DNA from: Paraburkholderia sp. NMBU_R16
GTDB lineage: Bacteria; Pseudomonadota; Gammaproteobacteria; Burkholderiales; Burkholderiaceae
Direction: 5' to 3'
NCBI RefSeq assembly: GCF_013282575.1
Contig: NZ_JAAAYE010000009.1
Span: 62,001 to 126,000 of the forward strand
Length of the DNA stretch: 64,000 bases
Part shown: positions 1 to 8,117 of the stretch, in pieces
Position numbering within the stretch: the first letter of the stretch is position 1
How the letters are laid out: every line of letters begins with the position of its first letter
Program-made: the position numbers and the translations under genes
The notes under the pieces: model-generated
What the model saw: the letters and a program-made list of their open reading frames with translations, nothing else
What the model was told of the DNA's origin: nothing
Database searches by the model: none

Positions 1-569
1 GTATCGAGCACGGCGGCGACGCGCGCACCGGCTTTTGCATATTGGTATGCGACGAGGTAAAGGAGCGGCCCCGTACCGGCGAATACGATCTGTGAGCCGA
101 TCGCGCAACCTTGCGCCTTGAGCGCTGTTTGGGCACCGCCCAGCGTATAGACGCCGGGCAGCGTCCATCCGGGTATCGGCAAGACACGATCGGTCGCGCC
201 TGTTGCGAGGATCAGGTGGGAGAAAGGCACGTTCTGCTCGCGTGCGTCATGCAGCGCCACGAGCCGGCCGCCTTGTCCATTGCGCGCTTCGCAGTCCCAG
301 ACCAGCGTATCGGACTGATAGTCGATATGGGGGAGCAGCGCCGCCATCGTCGAATGGAGCGCATGGGCTTTGGCTGCCTCGAACCCGTAGAGCGTACGCT
401 TCGAGCGTTCGAAACCGGCACCGGCGGCCGGCTGCCGATAGACCTGCCCGCCGCAACGCGATTGCTCGTCGAGCACGAGCGGACGCAATCCAGCTGCCAC
501 GAGCGTTTCGGCCGCCCGCACGCCCGCGGGACCCGCGCCGACGATGACGATGCGCGCAGCGTCGGTCAT
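1..569 (-). CDS. FAD/NAD(P)-dependent oxidoreductase, N-terminal part (runs off left edge)
   Basis: The gene starts with ATG at 569 and continues past the left edge, so only about 189 residues are visible. GAGPAG at residues 11-16 is a Rossmann dinucleotide-binding loop. ATGATDR at 122-128 and AGTGP at 164-168 are the second and third conserved glycine-rich segments of two-dinucleotide flavoproteins. This arrangement fits the alpha subunit of HcnB, opine oxidase or D-hydroxyproline dehydrogenase type enzymes. Its ATG overlaps the stop of the upstream 2Fe-2S gene by four bases, so the two are translationally coupled. By inference it is the dehydrogenase that oxidises whatever the linked ABC importer brings in. 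The substrate cannot be read from this fragment. Confidence 0.85.
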   Translation of the reverse strand, partial: MTDAARIVIVGAGPAGVRAAETLVAAGLRPLVLDEQSRCGGQVYRQPAAGAGFERSKRTLYGFEAAKAHALHSTMAALLPHIDYQSDTLVWDCEARNGQGGRLVALHDAREQNVPFSHLILATGATDRVLPIPGWTLPGVYTLGGAQTALKAQGCAIGSQIVFAGTGPLLYLVAYQYAKAGARVAAVLD

Positions 570-964
570 CGTTCGCCGTTCCGCGTCATGCCGTCACCGG
601 GCGCGGCCGCACGGTCCCCGTCGCATTTCATGCCGCTGGCCCTGACACGCGTGACGAGGCGCATGCCTGCCGCGATCGGCGTCGAGCATCCGCGTATGCG
701 CTCGCCGGTTTCGGTGTGCAGCCAGCAGTCCTGGCATGCGCCGATGAGACAAAAGCCGGCACGCGGCTCGTCGTTGAATTCGCTGTGGCGCACGAACCGC
801 TGCTGCAAAAGCACCGCGGTGAGCACCGTATCGCCGACCAGCGCTTGTGCCTCGCGGCCGTCGAGAAAGAAGGAGACGCTCGCACGACGCGTCTCGGCGA
901 TCCGAACGAATTGCGGATCGCTGCGGTCGCAGGCGTCGGCTTGCCGATCAGGAGTGCCAAGCAT
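566..964 (-). CDS. (2Fe-2S)-binding subunit of an oxidoreductase
   Basis: This protein of 132 residues carries Cys72, Cys77, Cys80 and Cys93 in the spacing C-x4-C-x2-C-x12-C, the pattern of the Fer2_4 type [2Fe-2S] domain. Such small subunits (HcnA-like, or the gamma subunit of D-hydroxyproline dehydrogenase) pass electrons from a flavoprotein partner. ATG at 964 overlaps the upstream permease stop by one base (TGATG), which fixes this start over a TTG three bases upstream. The gene overlaps the next one, the FAD oxidoreductase, by four bases. The tight coupling suggests the two proteins form one complex. Residues before about 28 are not recognisable as a domain. Confidence 0.85.
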   Translation of the reverse strand: MLGTPDRQADACDRSDPQFVRIAETRRASVSFFLDGREAQALVGDTVLTAVLLQQRFVRHSEFNDEPRAGFCLIGACQDCWLHTETGERIRGCSTPIAAGMRLVTRVRASGMKCDGDRAAAPGDGMTRNGER

Positions 965-1758
965 CAATGATTGCCGATCAGGACGCGGTTGAGCCCGTAT
1001 ATGCGGTCAAGCAGCAGCATCGCCGCGGCAGAGATCGCGATTACGAGCGTGGAGACGGATGCCATCATCGGATCGATGGATTCCGTCGCATACATGTACA
1101 TGCGCACCGGCAAGGTGACGGTTTGCGGCGACGTGACGAAGATCGACATGGTCAGTTCGTCGAAGCTGTTGATGAATGCGAGCAACCAGCCGCCGGTGAT
1201 GCCGGGCAGAATCATCGGCAACGTGATGCGACGGAACGTGGTCCATGCGCTCGCCCCGAGCGAGAACGCGGCGTGCTCGACGCTGCGATCGAGCCCGCTC
1301 GCGGCGGCCAGGATCAGACGCAATACGAACGGCGTGACGATGACCACGTGCGCGATGACGAGCCAGGCAAACGAGCCCGTCGCACCGATCACGGCAAAGA
1401 ACCGCAAAAACGCGATACCGAGCACGAGCCCGGGAATGACGAGCGGCGAGAGCATCAACGCGTTCAGAAAGTTCCGCCCCGGAAAACGCGCGCGGGCAAT
1501 CGCGAGTCCGGCCGGCAGTGCGATCGCGAGCGAGAGCGTTGACGCAAGGAACGCGAGTTTCACGCTGTTGAAGAACGCGCCAATGAAATCGGGGTAGTTG
1601 AGGATGGCGCGAAACCAGCGCAGCGAAAGCCCGTGCGTCGGCAACGTCAGTGTCTCGTCGGGCGTGAATGCCACGAGCACGACGATGGCGAGCGGTGCAA
1701 GCACGAACAGGATCACGAGCGTATGAAACGCGAGTGCGAGAGGTCCGTTACGTCTCAT
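964..1758 (-). CDS. ABC transporter permease, PotC type
   Basis: This 264-residue membrane protein has about six hydrophobic segments and the EAA-like loop of binding-protein-dependent permeases (around the sequence AAFSLGASAWTTFRRITLP). It resembles PotC/PhnV-type inner-membrane subunits of spermidine/putrescine and opine importers. It follows the PotB-like gene with 15 bases between them and runs directly into the 2Fe-2S gene. Together with the neighbouring permease and ATPase it would form the membrane part of an importer. The periplasmic binding protein is not in the window and probably lies beyond the left edge. Confidence 0.88.
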   Translation of the reverse strand: MRRNGPLALAFHTLVILFVLAPLAIVVLVAFTPDETLTLPTHGLSLRWFRAILNYPDFIGAFFNSVKLAFLASTLSLAIALPAGLAIARARFPGRNFLNALMLSPLVIPGLVLGIAFLRFFAVIGATGSFAWLVIAHVVIVTPFVLRLILAAASGLDRSVEHAAFSLGASAWTTFRRITLPMILPGITGGWLLAFINSFDELTMSIFVTSPQTVTLPVRMYMYATESIDPMMASVSTLVIAISAAAMLLLDRIYGLNRVLIGNH

Positions 1759-1773
1759 GGCGAAATTCCGGTC

Positions 1774-2718
1774 TCAACCCATGCTGCGCGCGTAACGGCG
1801 CTCGAGCACGCGGTAGTAAGTGAGCATGACGGCGAGATTGGCGGCAAGCAGCAAGAGCGCGATCGTTGCGCCGAGCGGCCAGTCGAGCGAGCCGAGAAAT
1901 TGATCGTAGACCGCGGTGGCGGCCATTTTCAGGCGCCGCCCTCCCAGCAGGCCCGGAATCGCGAACGCACTCGCCGATAGACCGAACACCATCAGGCTGC
2001 CGGACAGAATGCCGGGCATCACCTGCGGCAGCACGATGCGATAAAGCGTGACCCAGGGCGTTGCCATCAGCGAGAGCGCGGCTTGCTCGGTTTGCGGATC
2101 GAGCCTTTGCAGGGCCGTCCAGACGGGAATGACCATGAACGGCAGCATGACGTGCACGAGTGCGATGACGATCGCGAACGTCGTATATTCGAGTTTGAAG
2201 GGCCCGAGGCCGAACAACGCGAACGCCTGGTTGACGAGGCCGTTCGTGTTCAGCAGCATGCTCCAGCCGAACGCCCGGACGACGACGGAGACGAGCAGGG
2301 GCGCCAGAATCGCGAGCAGGAACAACGAGCGCCATGGGTCGCGCATGCGCGAGAGCACGTAGGCTTCGGGCGCGCCGATCGCGACGCATGCCACCGTCGT
2401 CACGAGCGCGATGGCGAACGTGCGCGCGAAGATGGTCTGATAGTAAGGAGAGCTGACGACTTCGATGTAGTTGCCGAACTGAAACGCGGCGATGGGCCCG
2501 CTCGACGGGTCGAAGCGATAGAACGTCAGCACGAGCGTCATCGCGAGCGGCACGAACACGAGGGTCGCAAACAGCATGAATGCTGGCGCGCTCGCGAGCC
2601 ACAGCGGCACATAAGCTCGCCATGGCGTGCCGGTCGACGGCAACGCCGGCGATGCGGCGACGGTCGATGTCGTGCGCGCCGGTGCGGGCTGCGAGGGCTT
2701 CGATGCAGCGATCGTCAT
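1774..2718 (-). CDS. ABC transporter permease, PotB type
   Basis: This 314-residue permease has an unconserved N-terminal tail of about 35 residues rich in Ala, Pro and Thr, then six predicted membrane segments and the EAA loop near AALSLMATPWVTLYRIVLP. The start chosen is ATG at 2718, which overlaps the stop of the upstream ATPase gene by four bases. A reading frame open further upstream only runs antiparallel-free through the ATPase gene and is not needed. It is the partner of the PotC-like permease. Family membership points to uptake of polyamines, opines or similar cationic or amino compounds, but the substrate is not determined. Confidence 0.88.
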   Translation of the reverse strand: MTIAASKPSQPAPARTTSTVAASPALPSTGTPWRAYVPLWLASAPAFMLFATLVFVPLAMTLVLTFYRFDPSSGPIAAFQFGNYIEVVSSPYYQTIFARTFAIALVTTVACVAIGAPEAYVLSRMRDPWRSLFLLAILAPLLVSVVVRAFGWSMLLNTNGLVNQAFALFGLGPFKLEYTTFAIVIALVHVMLPFMVIPVWTALQRLDPQTEQAALSLMATPWVTLYRIVLPQVMPGILSGSLMVFGLSASAFAIPGLLGGRRLKMAATAVYDQFLGSLDWPLGATIALLLLAANLAVMLTYYRVLERRYARSMG

Positions 2719-3803
2719 TGTCGCGTCTCCGTCTCGACGAAACGGATTGCGTCGTTGGTCCAATCGACACCCACCTGCTGTCCCTCGGCGATCGGCTCCC
2801 CGCCCTCGTTCTGGCAACACACGAGCACCTCCCCAAGCGGGGAAGCCACCCGATAAAGCCATTGGCTCCCGAGAAAGAAACGGCTCGTCACGGTGGCGTC
2901 CAGGCGGCCGCGGCTCGACTCGCAAAGCTTGAGCTTTTCCGGGCGGATACAGACCGTCACCGCGTCGCCTGTGCCGGGTTCGCCACGGCCGTTCCCGCTG
3001 GGCACCGCGCGTCCCACGGCAACGACGTCATGCCCGAGATCGATGCGGATTTCGTCGCCGTCGTTCGCGAGCACCGTGCCCGCGAGCAGATTCGCCTTGC
3101 CGATGAATTGCGAAACGAAGCGGTTTTCGGGGCGCTCGTAGGCTCGATAAGGTGTATCGATCTGCGTAATGCGGCCTGCTTGCATGACGACGACGCGGTC
3201 GCTGATGGAAAGCGCCTCGGACTGATCGTGCGTGACCATGATGGTCGTCGTGCCGATGCGCCGTTGGATCGCGCGCAGTTCGAACTGCATCTCCTCGCGC
3301 AGCTTGGCATCGAGATTCGACATCGGCTCGTCGAGCAACAGGACCGGCGGCGCGATCACGATGGCGCGGGCCAGTGCCACGCGCTGACGCTGGCCGCCCG
3401 AGAGTTCGCGCGGGAAGCGGTGGGCGAGCGCGTCCAGATGAACGAGCGAGAGCGCTTCACGCACGCGCTCCTCGCTTTCCTTGCGATCGGTGCCGCGCAT
3501 CTCGAGTCCGAACCGGACGTTCTGCGCGACGCTCATGTGCGGAAACAGCGCATAGCTTTGGAACACGACGCCGAGCCCGCGGCGATTGGGCTTCAAATGG
3601 GTGATGTCGCGTCCGTCGAGCGCGATGCTGCCGCTCGATACGTCGAGGAAACCGGCGATCATCTGTAGCGTCGTGGTTTTGCCGCAGCCGGACGGACCGA
3701 GCAAGGAAACGAATTCACCCTTCTCGACCGACAGGTTCAGGTTGCGTACGGCCTGCAGATCGCCGAACGATTTCGACAGATCGGTGAGCTTGAGAAACGA
3801 CAT
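2715..3803 (-). CDS. ABC transporter ATP-binding protein, PotA type
   Basis: This 362-residue ATPase has Walker A GPSGCGKT at residues 36-43, the signature LSGGQ at 134-138 and Walker B LLLDEP at 155-160. The C-terminal 120 residues correspond to the TOBE-type regulatory domain of the PotA/CysA group. ATG at 3803 is preceded by AGGAT at a good distance. A longer frame extending to 3968 would run through the operator palindromes and is rejected. It is the first gene of the five-gene operon that is divergent from the IclR regulator, and it would energise the two permeases. Confidence 0.9.
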   Translation of the reverse strand: MSFLKLTDLSKSFGDLQAVRNLNLSVEKGEFVSLLGPSGCGKTTTLQMIAGFLDVSSGSIALDGRDITHLKPNRRGLGVVFQSYALFPHMSVAQNVRFGLEMRGTDRKESEERVREALSLVHLDALAHRFPRELSGGQRQRVALARAIVIAPPVLLLDEPMSNLDAKLREEMQFELRAIQRRIGTTTIMVTHDQSEALSISDRVVVMQAGRITQIDTPYRAYERPENRFVSQFIGKANLLAGTVLANDGDEIRIDLGHDVVAVGRAVPSGNGRGEPGTGDAVTVCIRPEKLKLCESSRGRLDATVTSRFFLGSQWLYRVASPLGEVLVCCQNEGGEPIAEGQQVGVDWTNDAIRFVETETRQ

Positions 3804-3912
3804 GGCGGATCCTTTATAACCGCGACGCCGCGACACCATCGATGGCGATTTCGCCATGCGGCGCGAGGCACGGCTGATTCTGTCCAGCCAGATTTGTCGC
3901 GTCAATTTGGAA

Positions 3913-3927
3913 TTCCGCTCAGCGGGA
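3913..3927. promoter_or_regulatory. Putative IclR operator, site 1
   Basis: The sequence TTCCGCTCAGCGGGA is a 7-1-7 inverted repeat with one mismatch. It has the same frame, TTCCG-N5-CGGRA, as the perfect palindrome centred exactly 30 bases away, about three helical turns. IclR-family regulators bind such palindromes, and the site lies next to an iclR-type gene. Assignment to that protein is inference. Confidence 0.55.
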
Positions 3928-3941
3928 GAAAAATTGAAAAA

Positions 3942-3958
3942 ATTCCGTTGAACGGAAT
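3942..3958. promoter_or_regulatory. Putative IclR operator, site 2 (perfect palindrome)
   Basis: ATTCCGTTGAACGGAAT is a perfect palindrome with 8-base arms around a central G. It shares TTCCG-N5-CGGAA with site 1. The pair in the divergent promoter fits autorepression plus control of the importer operon by the adjacent regulator. Confidence 0.6.
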
Positions 3959-4101
3959 GCCAATTCATCTTTTCGGTGCTTCATTCCATTGCGGGGGATC
4001 AGGGTTTGCCCGCTGTCTCAAGCTATATCTCACACATTCGCTCGAAAACTGAGATACTCGCTTTCGACGAGCCGGCAGAGATAGTTTCACTCAATGGAAT
4101 A

Positions 4102-5001
4102 ATGGTCGCATATATGAGGCAATCCTCCGTCTCGGATGGAACATCGGCGAGAGCAGCGTCGGAGCAGGCGGACGACGCGCGCGCGAGCGGCATGCTGCCG
4201 CGCGCATTCGCCGTGATTCGCGCGTTGGCGGCTGCGCAGGCCGATGGCGCGCGCGTGACGCAGCTCGCCAAGTCCGTGGGCCTGACGCAGGGCACGACGC
4301 ATCGCATCCTGCACGCGTTGATGGCGGAAGGTGCGGTCGAACAAGACGAGCAAACCAAGCGCTACCGGCTCGGCCTCGATTTCTTTGCGCTGGCCGCGCT
4401 CGCGGGCAACCCCGGCGGGTTGCGCACGCTTTGCCGCCCATCGCTGTTGAGGCTATGCGCCAGTCTTGGCGAGACGTTTTTTTTACTGGCGAAGAGCGGG
4501 TTCGACGCAGTGTGTCTCGACATCTGCGAGGGACCGTTTCCGATTCGCTCGTTCACGAGCGACATCGGCGGACGAATCGCGCTGGGTGTCGGACAAGGCA
4601 GCCTCGCAATCCTCGCGTTCTTGCCTGAAGCCGAACGAGAAGAAATCATCCGCTTCAACGTGCCACGCATTCGCGGATACGGCGTACTCGACGAGGTCTA
4701 CCTGCGCACCGAGATCGAACGCGTGCGGCAGCTCGGCTATGCCGGGCGCAACAGCGGCGTGCTCGACGGCATGGCAGGCGTGGCCGTGCCGATCCTCGAC
4801 CGCGCGGGTACGGCCATTGCGGCGTTGAGCGTAGGCACACTGGCTTCCAGGCTCGGCGAGGAACGGCTGCCGATGATCGTGGAACTGCTGAAACGGCAGG
4901 CCGATGCGATCGGACCATTGGCCAATCCGTTCGACGTCGCGCTGCGGCGCCGGCCCACGCACGCGCTTGCCGATGTCGTGCCGCACCCGCGCAGCGTATG
5001 A
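4102..5001 (+). CDS. IclR family transcriptional regulator
   Basis: About 299 residues from ATG at 4102; an in-frame ATG at 4114 and an upstream GTG at 3976 are alternatives. Residues from about 30 form the winged helix-turn-helix (VTQLAKSVGLTQGTTHRILHA is the recognition region), and the C-terminal 180 residues are the IclR effector-binding domain with the SVGTL segment near the end. IclR proteins usually repress catabolic or transport genes until a small metabolite binds. Its place opposite the ABC/oxidoreductase operon, with paired palindromes between, makes that operon the likely target. No clear ribosome-binding site marks the start, so the exact N-terminus is uncertain. Confidence 0.88.
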   Translation: MVAYMRQSSVSDGTSARAASEQADDARASGMLPRAFAVIRALAAAQADGARVTQLAKSVGLTQGTTHRILHALMAEGAVEQDEQTKRYRLGLDFFALAALAGNPGGLRTLCRPSLLRLCASLGETFFLLAKSGFDAVCLDICEGPFPIRSFTSDIGGRIALGVGQGSLAILAFLPEAEREEIIRFNVPRIRGYGVLDEVYLRTEIERVRQLGYAGRNSGVLDGMAGVAVPILDRAGTAIAALSVGTLASRLGEERLPMIVELLKRQADAIGPLANPFDVALRRRPTHALADVVPHPRSV

Positions 5002-5074
5002 CGCGTGACGTCGCCGTGAGGGCGGGGGACTCCGGTAAAATCAGCGCTTTTCGCCTCACATCGAGCTGCTCCTC

Positions 5075-5773
5075 ATGACCCAAGACGAACTCAAGCGCAT
5101 GGTCGGCCAAGCCGCCGCCGACTACGTGAATGCCCACGCTCCGGAGGGCGCCGTCATCGGCGTCGGCACCGGATCCACGGCGAATTGCTTCATCGATGCG
5201 CTGGCGCCGCATCGGGCGCGTTACCGCGGCGCGGTATCGAGCTCGGTGGCCACCACGGCGCGGCTCGAGCAGCATGGCATTCGCGTGTTCGATCTGAACG
5301 AGATCGAATCGCTGCCCGTCTATGTCGACGGCGCCGACGAGATCGATGCGAGCGGCGCCATGATCAAGGGCGGCGGCGGCGCGCTCACGCGCGAGAAAAT
5401 CGTTGCTTCGGTATCCGAAGTATTCGTCTGTATCGCCGATGCATCGAAGCGGGTCGATGTGCTCGGCGGTTTTCCATTGCCGATCGAGGTCGTGCCAATG
5501 GCACGCACGGCGATCGGGCGGCGAGTCATGGCGCTCGGCGGGGTGCCGGTGCTGCGCGTGCGGCCGGACGGTGCTCCTTATATCACGGACAACGGCAACG
5601 AGATTCTCGACGTCAAGGGCTTGCAGATCGCCGTCCCGCGCGAACTCGAGGCGACGATCAACGCGTGGCCCGGAGTCGTCACCGTCGGACTGTTTGCCGC
5701 ACGAGGCGCGGATCTGTGCCTGTTGGGCTCCGAAACGGGCGTCGAATCGATTCTTTACGGCGCACCAAGGTAA
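5075..5773 (+). CDS. rpiA: Ribose-5-phosphate isomerase A
   Basis: RpiA interconverts ribose 5-phosphate and ribulose 5-phosphate in the non-oxidative pentose phosphate pathway in the cytoplasm. The 232-residue product has the normal family length. GVGTGST at residues 29-35 binds phosphate, DGADEID is at 85-91, and [11 protein letters not shown] at 98-108 carries the catalytic Glu107 and Lys98, equivalent to the known active-site residues of the family. It lies on its own, 73 bases after the IclR gene and followed by a small unknown gene. Confidence 0.97.
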   Translation: MTQDELKRMVGQAAADYVNAHAPEGAVIGVGTGSTANCFIDALAPHRARYRGAVSSSVATTARLEQHGIRVFDLNEIESLPVYVDGADEIDASGAMIKGGGGALTREKIVASVSEVFVCIADASKRVDVLGGFPLPIEVVPMARTAIGRRVMALGGVPVLRVRPDGAPYITDNGNEILDVKGLQIAVPRELEATINAWPGVVTVGLFAARGADLCLLGSETGVESILYGAPR

Positions 5774-5965
5774 GACGCGCGTCGGCCGCGAGCGCAACGG
5801 GAAGCCGTTCGCGCGCGGGCCCGACGCTTGCACACCGTTTCGCGGACGAAAAAAGATACGCTGACGCTGCACATTCGCTATGACCCGAGCGGGCCCGAAG
5901 AATGCGGCAAAACTTGCGAAATCCCGGCGTGCCCGGGGAGACCATCAGAGCGAAGGATTGCAACG

Positions 5966-6217
5966 ATGCAACGCGAACTACGGTGCGCACTCGATACGGC
6001 GTATGCGCGATTGAAAGACGCCGAGGCAACGCCCACGGCGTTCGCCGGCAACTATGCACTCGGCCTCGGTATCGTCGTGGGCGCCCAGGCGTGCGGCGGT
6101 ATGACGGACGCTGAAGCAGCCTGTGAGCGTGCGCGATTTGCGATGCTTGCCATCGTCTATGAAGCACGCGAGCGCGTGCGCAGCAATATCTCGACGCGCA
6201 ACGATCAAACGCAATGA
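5966..6217 (+). CDS. Small conserved hypothetical protein
   Basis: This is an 83-residue protein starting at ATG 5966, preceded by AAGGA about nine bases upstream. The sequence is mostly helical and alanine-rich, with a central ANYALGLGIVVGAQACGG stretch that could be a short hydrophobic helix. It has two cysteines and ends in a basic, polar tail. I do not recognise the family. It stands alone between rpiA and a convergent Fnr-type regulator gene. A frame open upstream to 5828 lacks a binding site and looks like non-coding sequence. Confidence 0.6.
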   Translation: MQRELRCALDTAYARLKDAEATPTAFAGNYALGLGIVVGAQACGGMTDAEAACERARFAMLAIVYEARERVRSNISTRNDQTQ

Positions 6218-6232
6218 CAGGCGTGTGGCAGT

Positions 6233-6256
6233 GCACCGCGGTTGACACCGCGGTGC
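6233..6256. terminator. Hairpin between convergent genes
   Basis: GCACCGCGGT and its exact complement form a 10-base stem around a TGAC loop. The hairpin sits between the plus-strand small gene ending at 6217 and the minus-strand regulator ending at 6277. There is no T-run on either side, so it is either a weak bidirectional terminator or an mRNA 3'-end stabiliser. Confidence 0.5.
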
Positions 6257-6276
6257 GGACTACATCGCGTGCCCGC

Positions 6277-7011
6277 TCAGGTGACGGCGTTCGTTTGATG
6301 CAGGCTCGGCAGCAGCCGGTCGAATTCGCGTTTCACGAGCCCATAGCATTCGCAGGCACGCGATTCGAGACCTTTCCGATCAAGCACCTTGATATGCCCT
6401 CGGCTGTGATGGATGAGGCCCTGCTCATGCAGCTTGCCGGCGGCCTCGGTAATGCCTTCGCGGCGCACGCCGAGCATGTCGGCGATCATCTGTTGCGTCA
6501 CGGCCAGCTCGTTCGTGGCGGCCCGGTCGATTTCGATCAGCAGCCAACGGCATAGTTGCTTGCTGAGCGAATGATGCCGGTTGCATGCGGCCGTTTGTGC
6601 GACCTGCGTGAGAAGGGCCTGCATATAAAGCAGCATCAGCCGGCGCAAGAGATCGGAACGCGCGATCTCCTGTTTCAATTGCTGAGCGCTCATTCGATAG
6701 GCGAAACCCGCGCATTGCACTTGGACACGACTCGGCATCGTCTCGCCGCCGGTCAGCACCTGTACGCCCGTCATGCCCTCGCGGCCGACGGCGGCGAGCT
6801 CGACAGAACCGCCGTCTTCCATCATCGAGAGGATCGAGATGATGGCCGTCGTCGGGAAGTAGACGTGATGGATCTTGTGTCCGCAGTCGCACAGCAACTG
6901 CTCTGTGCGAAGATGAACCAACTCGAGATGAGGCGTCAACGCTTGCCATTCATGCGACGGCAATGCCCCTAGCAGATGGTTGCCGTGAAGGTCGGATTGT
7001 AGTGTCAACAT
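6277..7011 (-). CDS. Crp/Fnr family transcriptional regulator
   Basis: This 244-residue regulator has a cyclic-nucleotide-binding-like beta barrel in the first 130 residues and an Fnr-type winged helix at about 160-215 (the LAVTQQMIADMLGVRREGIT region is the helix-turn-helix). It lacks the N-terminal cysteine cluster of oxygen-sensing Fnr and the cAMP-binding arginine/serine pattern, so the ligand is unknown. ATG at 7011 is preceded by GAGGA; an ATG eight codons upstream has no such site. Related proteins are common in several copies in Burkholderia genomes, often as stress or redox regulators. No target gene can be named from the context. Confidence 0.85.
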   Translation of the reverse strand: MLTLQSDLHGNHLLGALPSHEWQALTPHLELVHLRTEQLLCDCGHKIHHVYFPTTAIISILSMMEDGGSVELAAVGREGMTGVQVLTGGETMPSRVQVQCAGFAYRMSAQQLKQEIARSDLLRRLMLLYMQALLTQVAQTAACNRHHSLSKQLCRWLLIEIDRAATNELAVTQQMIADMLGVRREGITEAAGKLHEQGLIHHSRGHIKVLDRKGLESRACECYGLVKREFDRLLPSLHQTNAVT

Positions 7012-8117
7012 GATCGGTCCTCGAATAACAGCCACGTCATGCGGTTCTCGCGCATAGGCTCGTGCGGCTCTTTGTTGCTTAAGGCCTGGATGCTTGGATG
7101 TGTCGGACGATTGAGTTCGACATCGCCATTCAACCCGGCGCGGTTTTGGCCTTCTCTCCCTGGCCGTGCCACCGTCTGTGCGGCAGCGCTCAGTTGCGCG
7201 CCAGGATCAGCGAGGATCGTGCCATGCCCCGCGGGGCCCCGCCGCGCCGAAAGCGGCCTCTGTTGCGACGCGGGACTACGGAACCGAGCAACCTTTTTGT
7301 TTCAAATCTGCACAACGCGCCCGTGTGCCGGGACTCCTCAGATTCAGCTTCGTTTGATTGCCGTAAACCGTTGATCGGCCGGCTCTTTGCGCTCGAGGCG
7401 CACGGCCTTTGGCGGCTTGCACCCCCTCTCGATTGGCGGCGTGCAAGCACGGGCAGGATGGCGGAAATTGATTCAGTTGTGTTGCATCGGCCACATTCGT
7501 TGCTGCGTAACGCTGAGTTCCCTACGAGATCGAAGCCCCGGCTGACAAGGCTTCGGCTCGCTACAGCATGACGGCCAGCGGCTTGGCGATGCGGCTGCGT
7601 CGATCCTCCCGCGGACAACGCTTCGCAGAGTTGGCGTCCCTCGCATGTAAAAGCGACGAGCGTCGCGAATGACTCATTGTTGAGACATGTGCGTGCGGTG
7701 CAATTTGGCTCGTTGTATTGCCTCACGTCATGCAAACTCGGAAGAGTGAGTGCGATTGCGAACGGAACTGTACTTGTATGAGAAGTACCGTGCAGCATGA
7801 CGATTCGTCTTACCTGGGCCCGCGGCTCGATGGTCGGCAAGCGGTGGTCGTATGCAGCGGTATGCAACCTGTACCGCGCCCGTCGTCAATGTGGAGACGA
7901 CAGTGAGGTCTCCTAAACGATTGGCGCCCACGCCGCGAGGGAGCGGCAGCGCGCAAGCATAGTCACGTGGGATTCGTCAGAGGGATAACCCTGTTCAGGC
8001 GTATCCCAATAGCGTGGCGAATTTGAACGAAGCACCGTATCGCTATCGAAAGCGCGATGCGTAGCCGGGCAACGGATGAGGCGGGAGCAAGCGTCGATAG
8101 GCGCATCGGGGGGAGTC
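7012..8117. other. 1.1-kb gap without a convincing gene
   Basis: This is the longest stretch without a supported gene. It is less GC-rich than its surroundings and none of its open frames shows the strong third-position GC bias seen elsewhere. A minus-strand frame at 7190-7867 encodes 225 residues but has no family features and an Arg/Ser-rich composition typical of chance frames. Small inverted repeats are present: arms at 7415-7422 and 7441-7448, at 7770-7775 and 7783-7788, and at 7893-7898 and 7908-7913. The left end must hold the promoter of the Fnr-type gene and the right end that of the GntR gene. Confidence 0.5.

Larger units (their letters stand above)
3804..4101. promoter_or_regulatory. 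Divergent promoter region between ABC operon and iclR gene
   Basis: This 298-base spacer separates the ABC/oxidoreductase operon on the minus strand from the IclR-type regulator on the plus strand. It is clearly more AT-rich than the flanking genes. It contains two matching palindromes, at 3913-3927 and 3942-3958. A coding frame extends through it upstream of 4102, but it lacks coding character and would place protein sequence over the operators. I therefore treat the region as regulatory. Confidence 0.7.

Noticed and set aside
7415-7448. Insertion-sequence terminal repeats in the 7-8 kb gap
   Set aside because: The 8-base arms are only 18 bases apart with no transposase or target duplication, so this is at most a small hairpin.
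7190-7867. 225-residue minus-strand frame in the 1.1-kb gap
   Set aside because: No codon bias, binding site or recognisable motif; Ser/Arg-rich composition suggests non-coding DNA.
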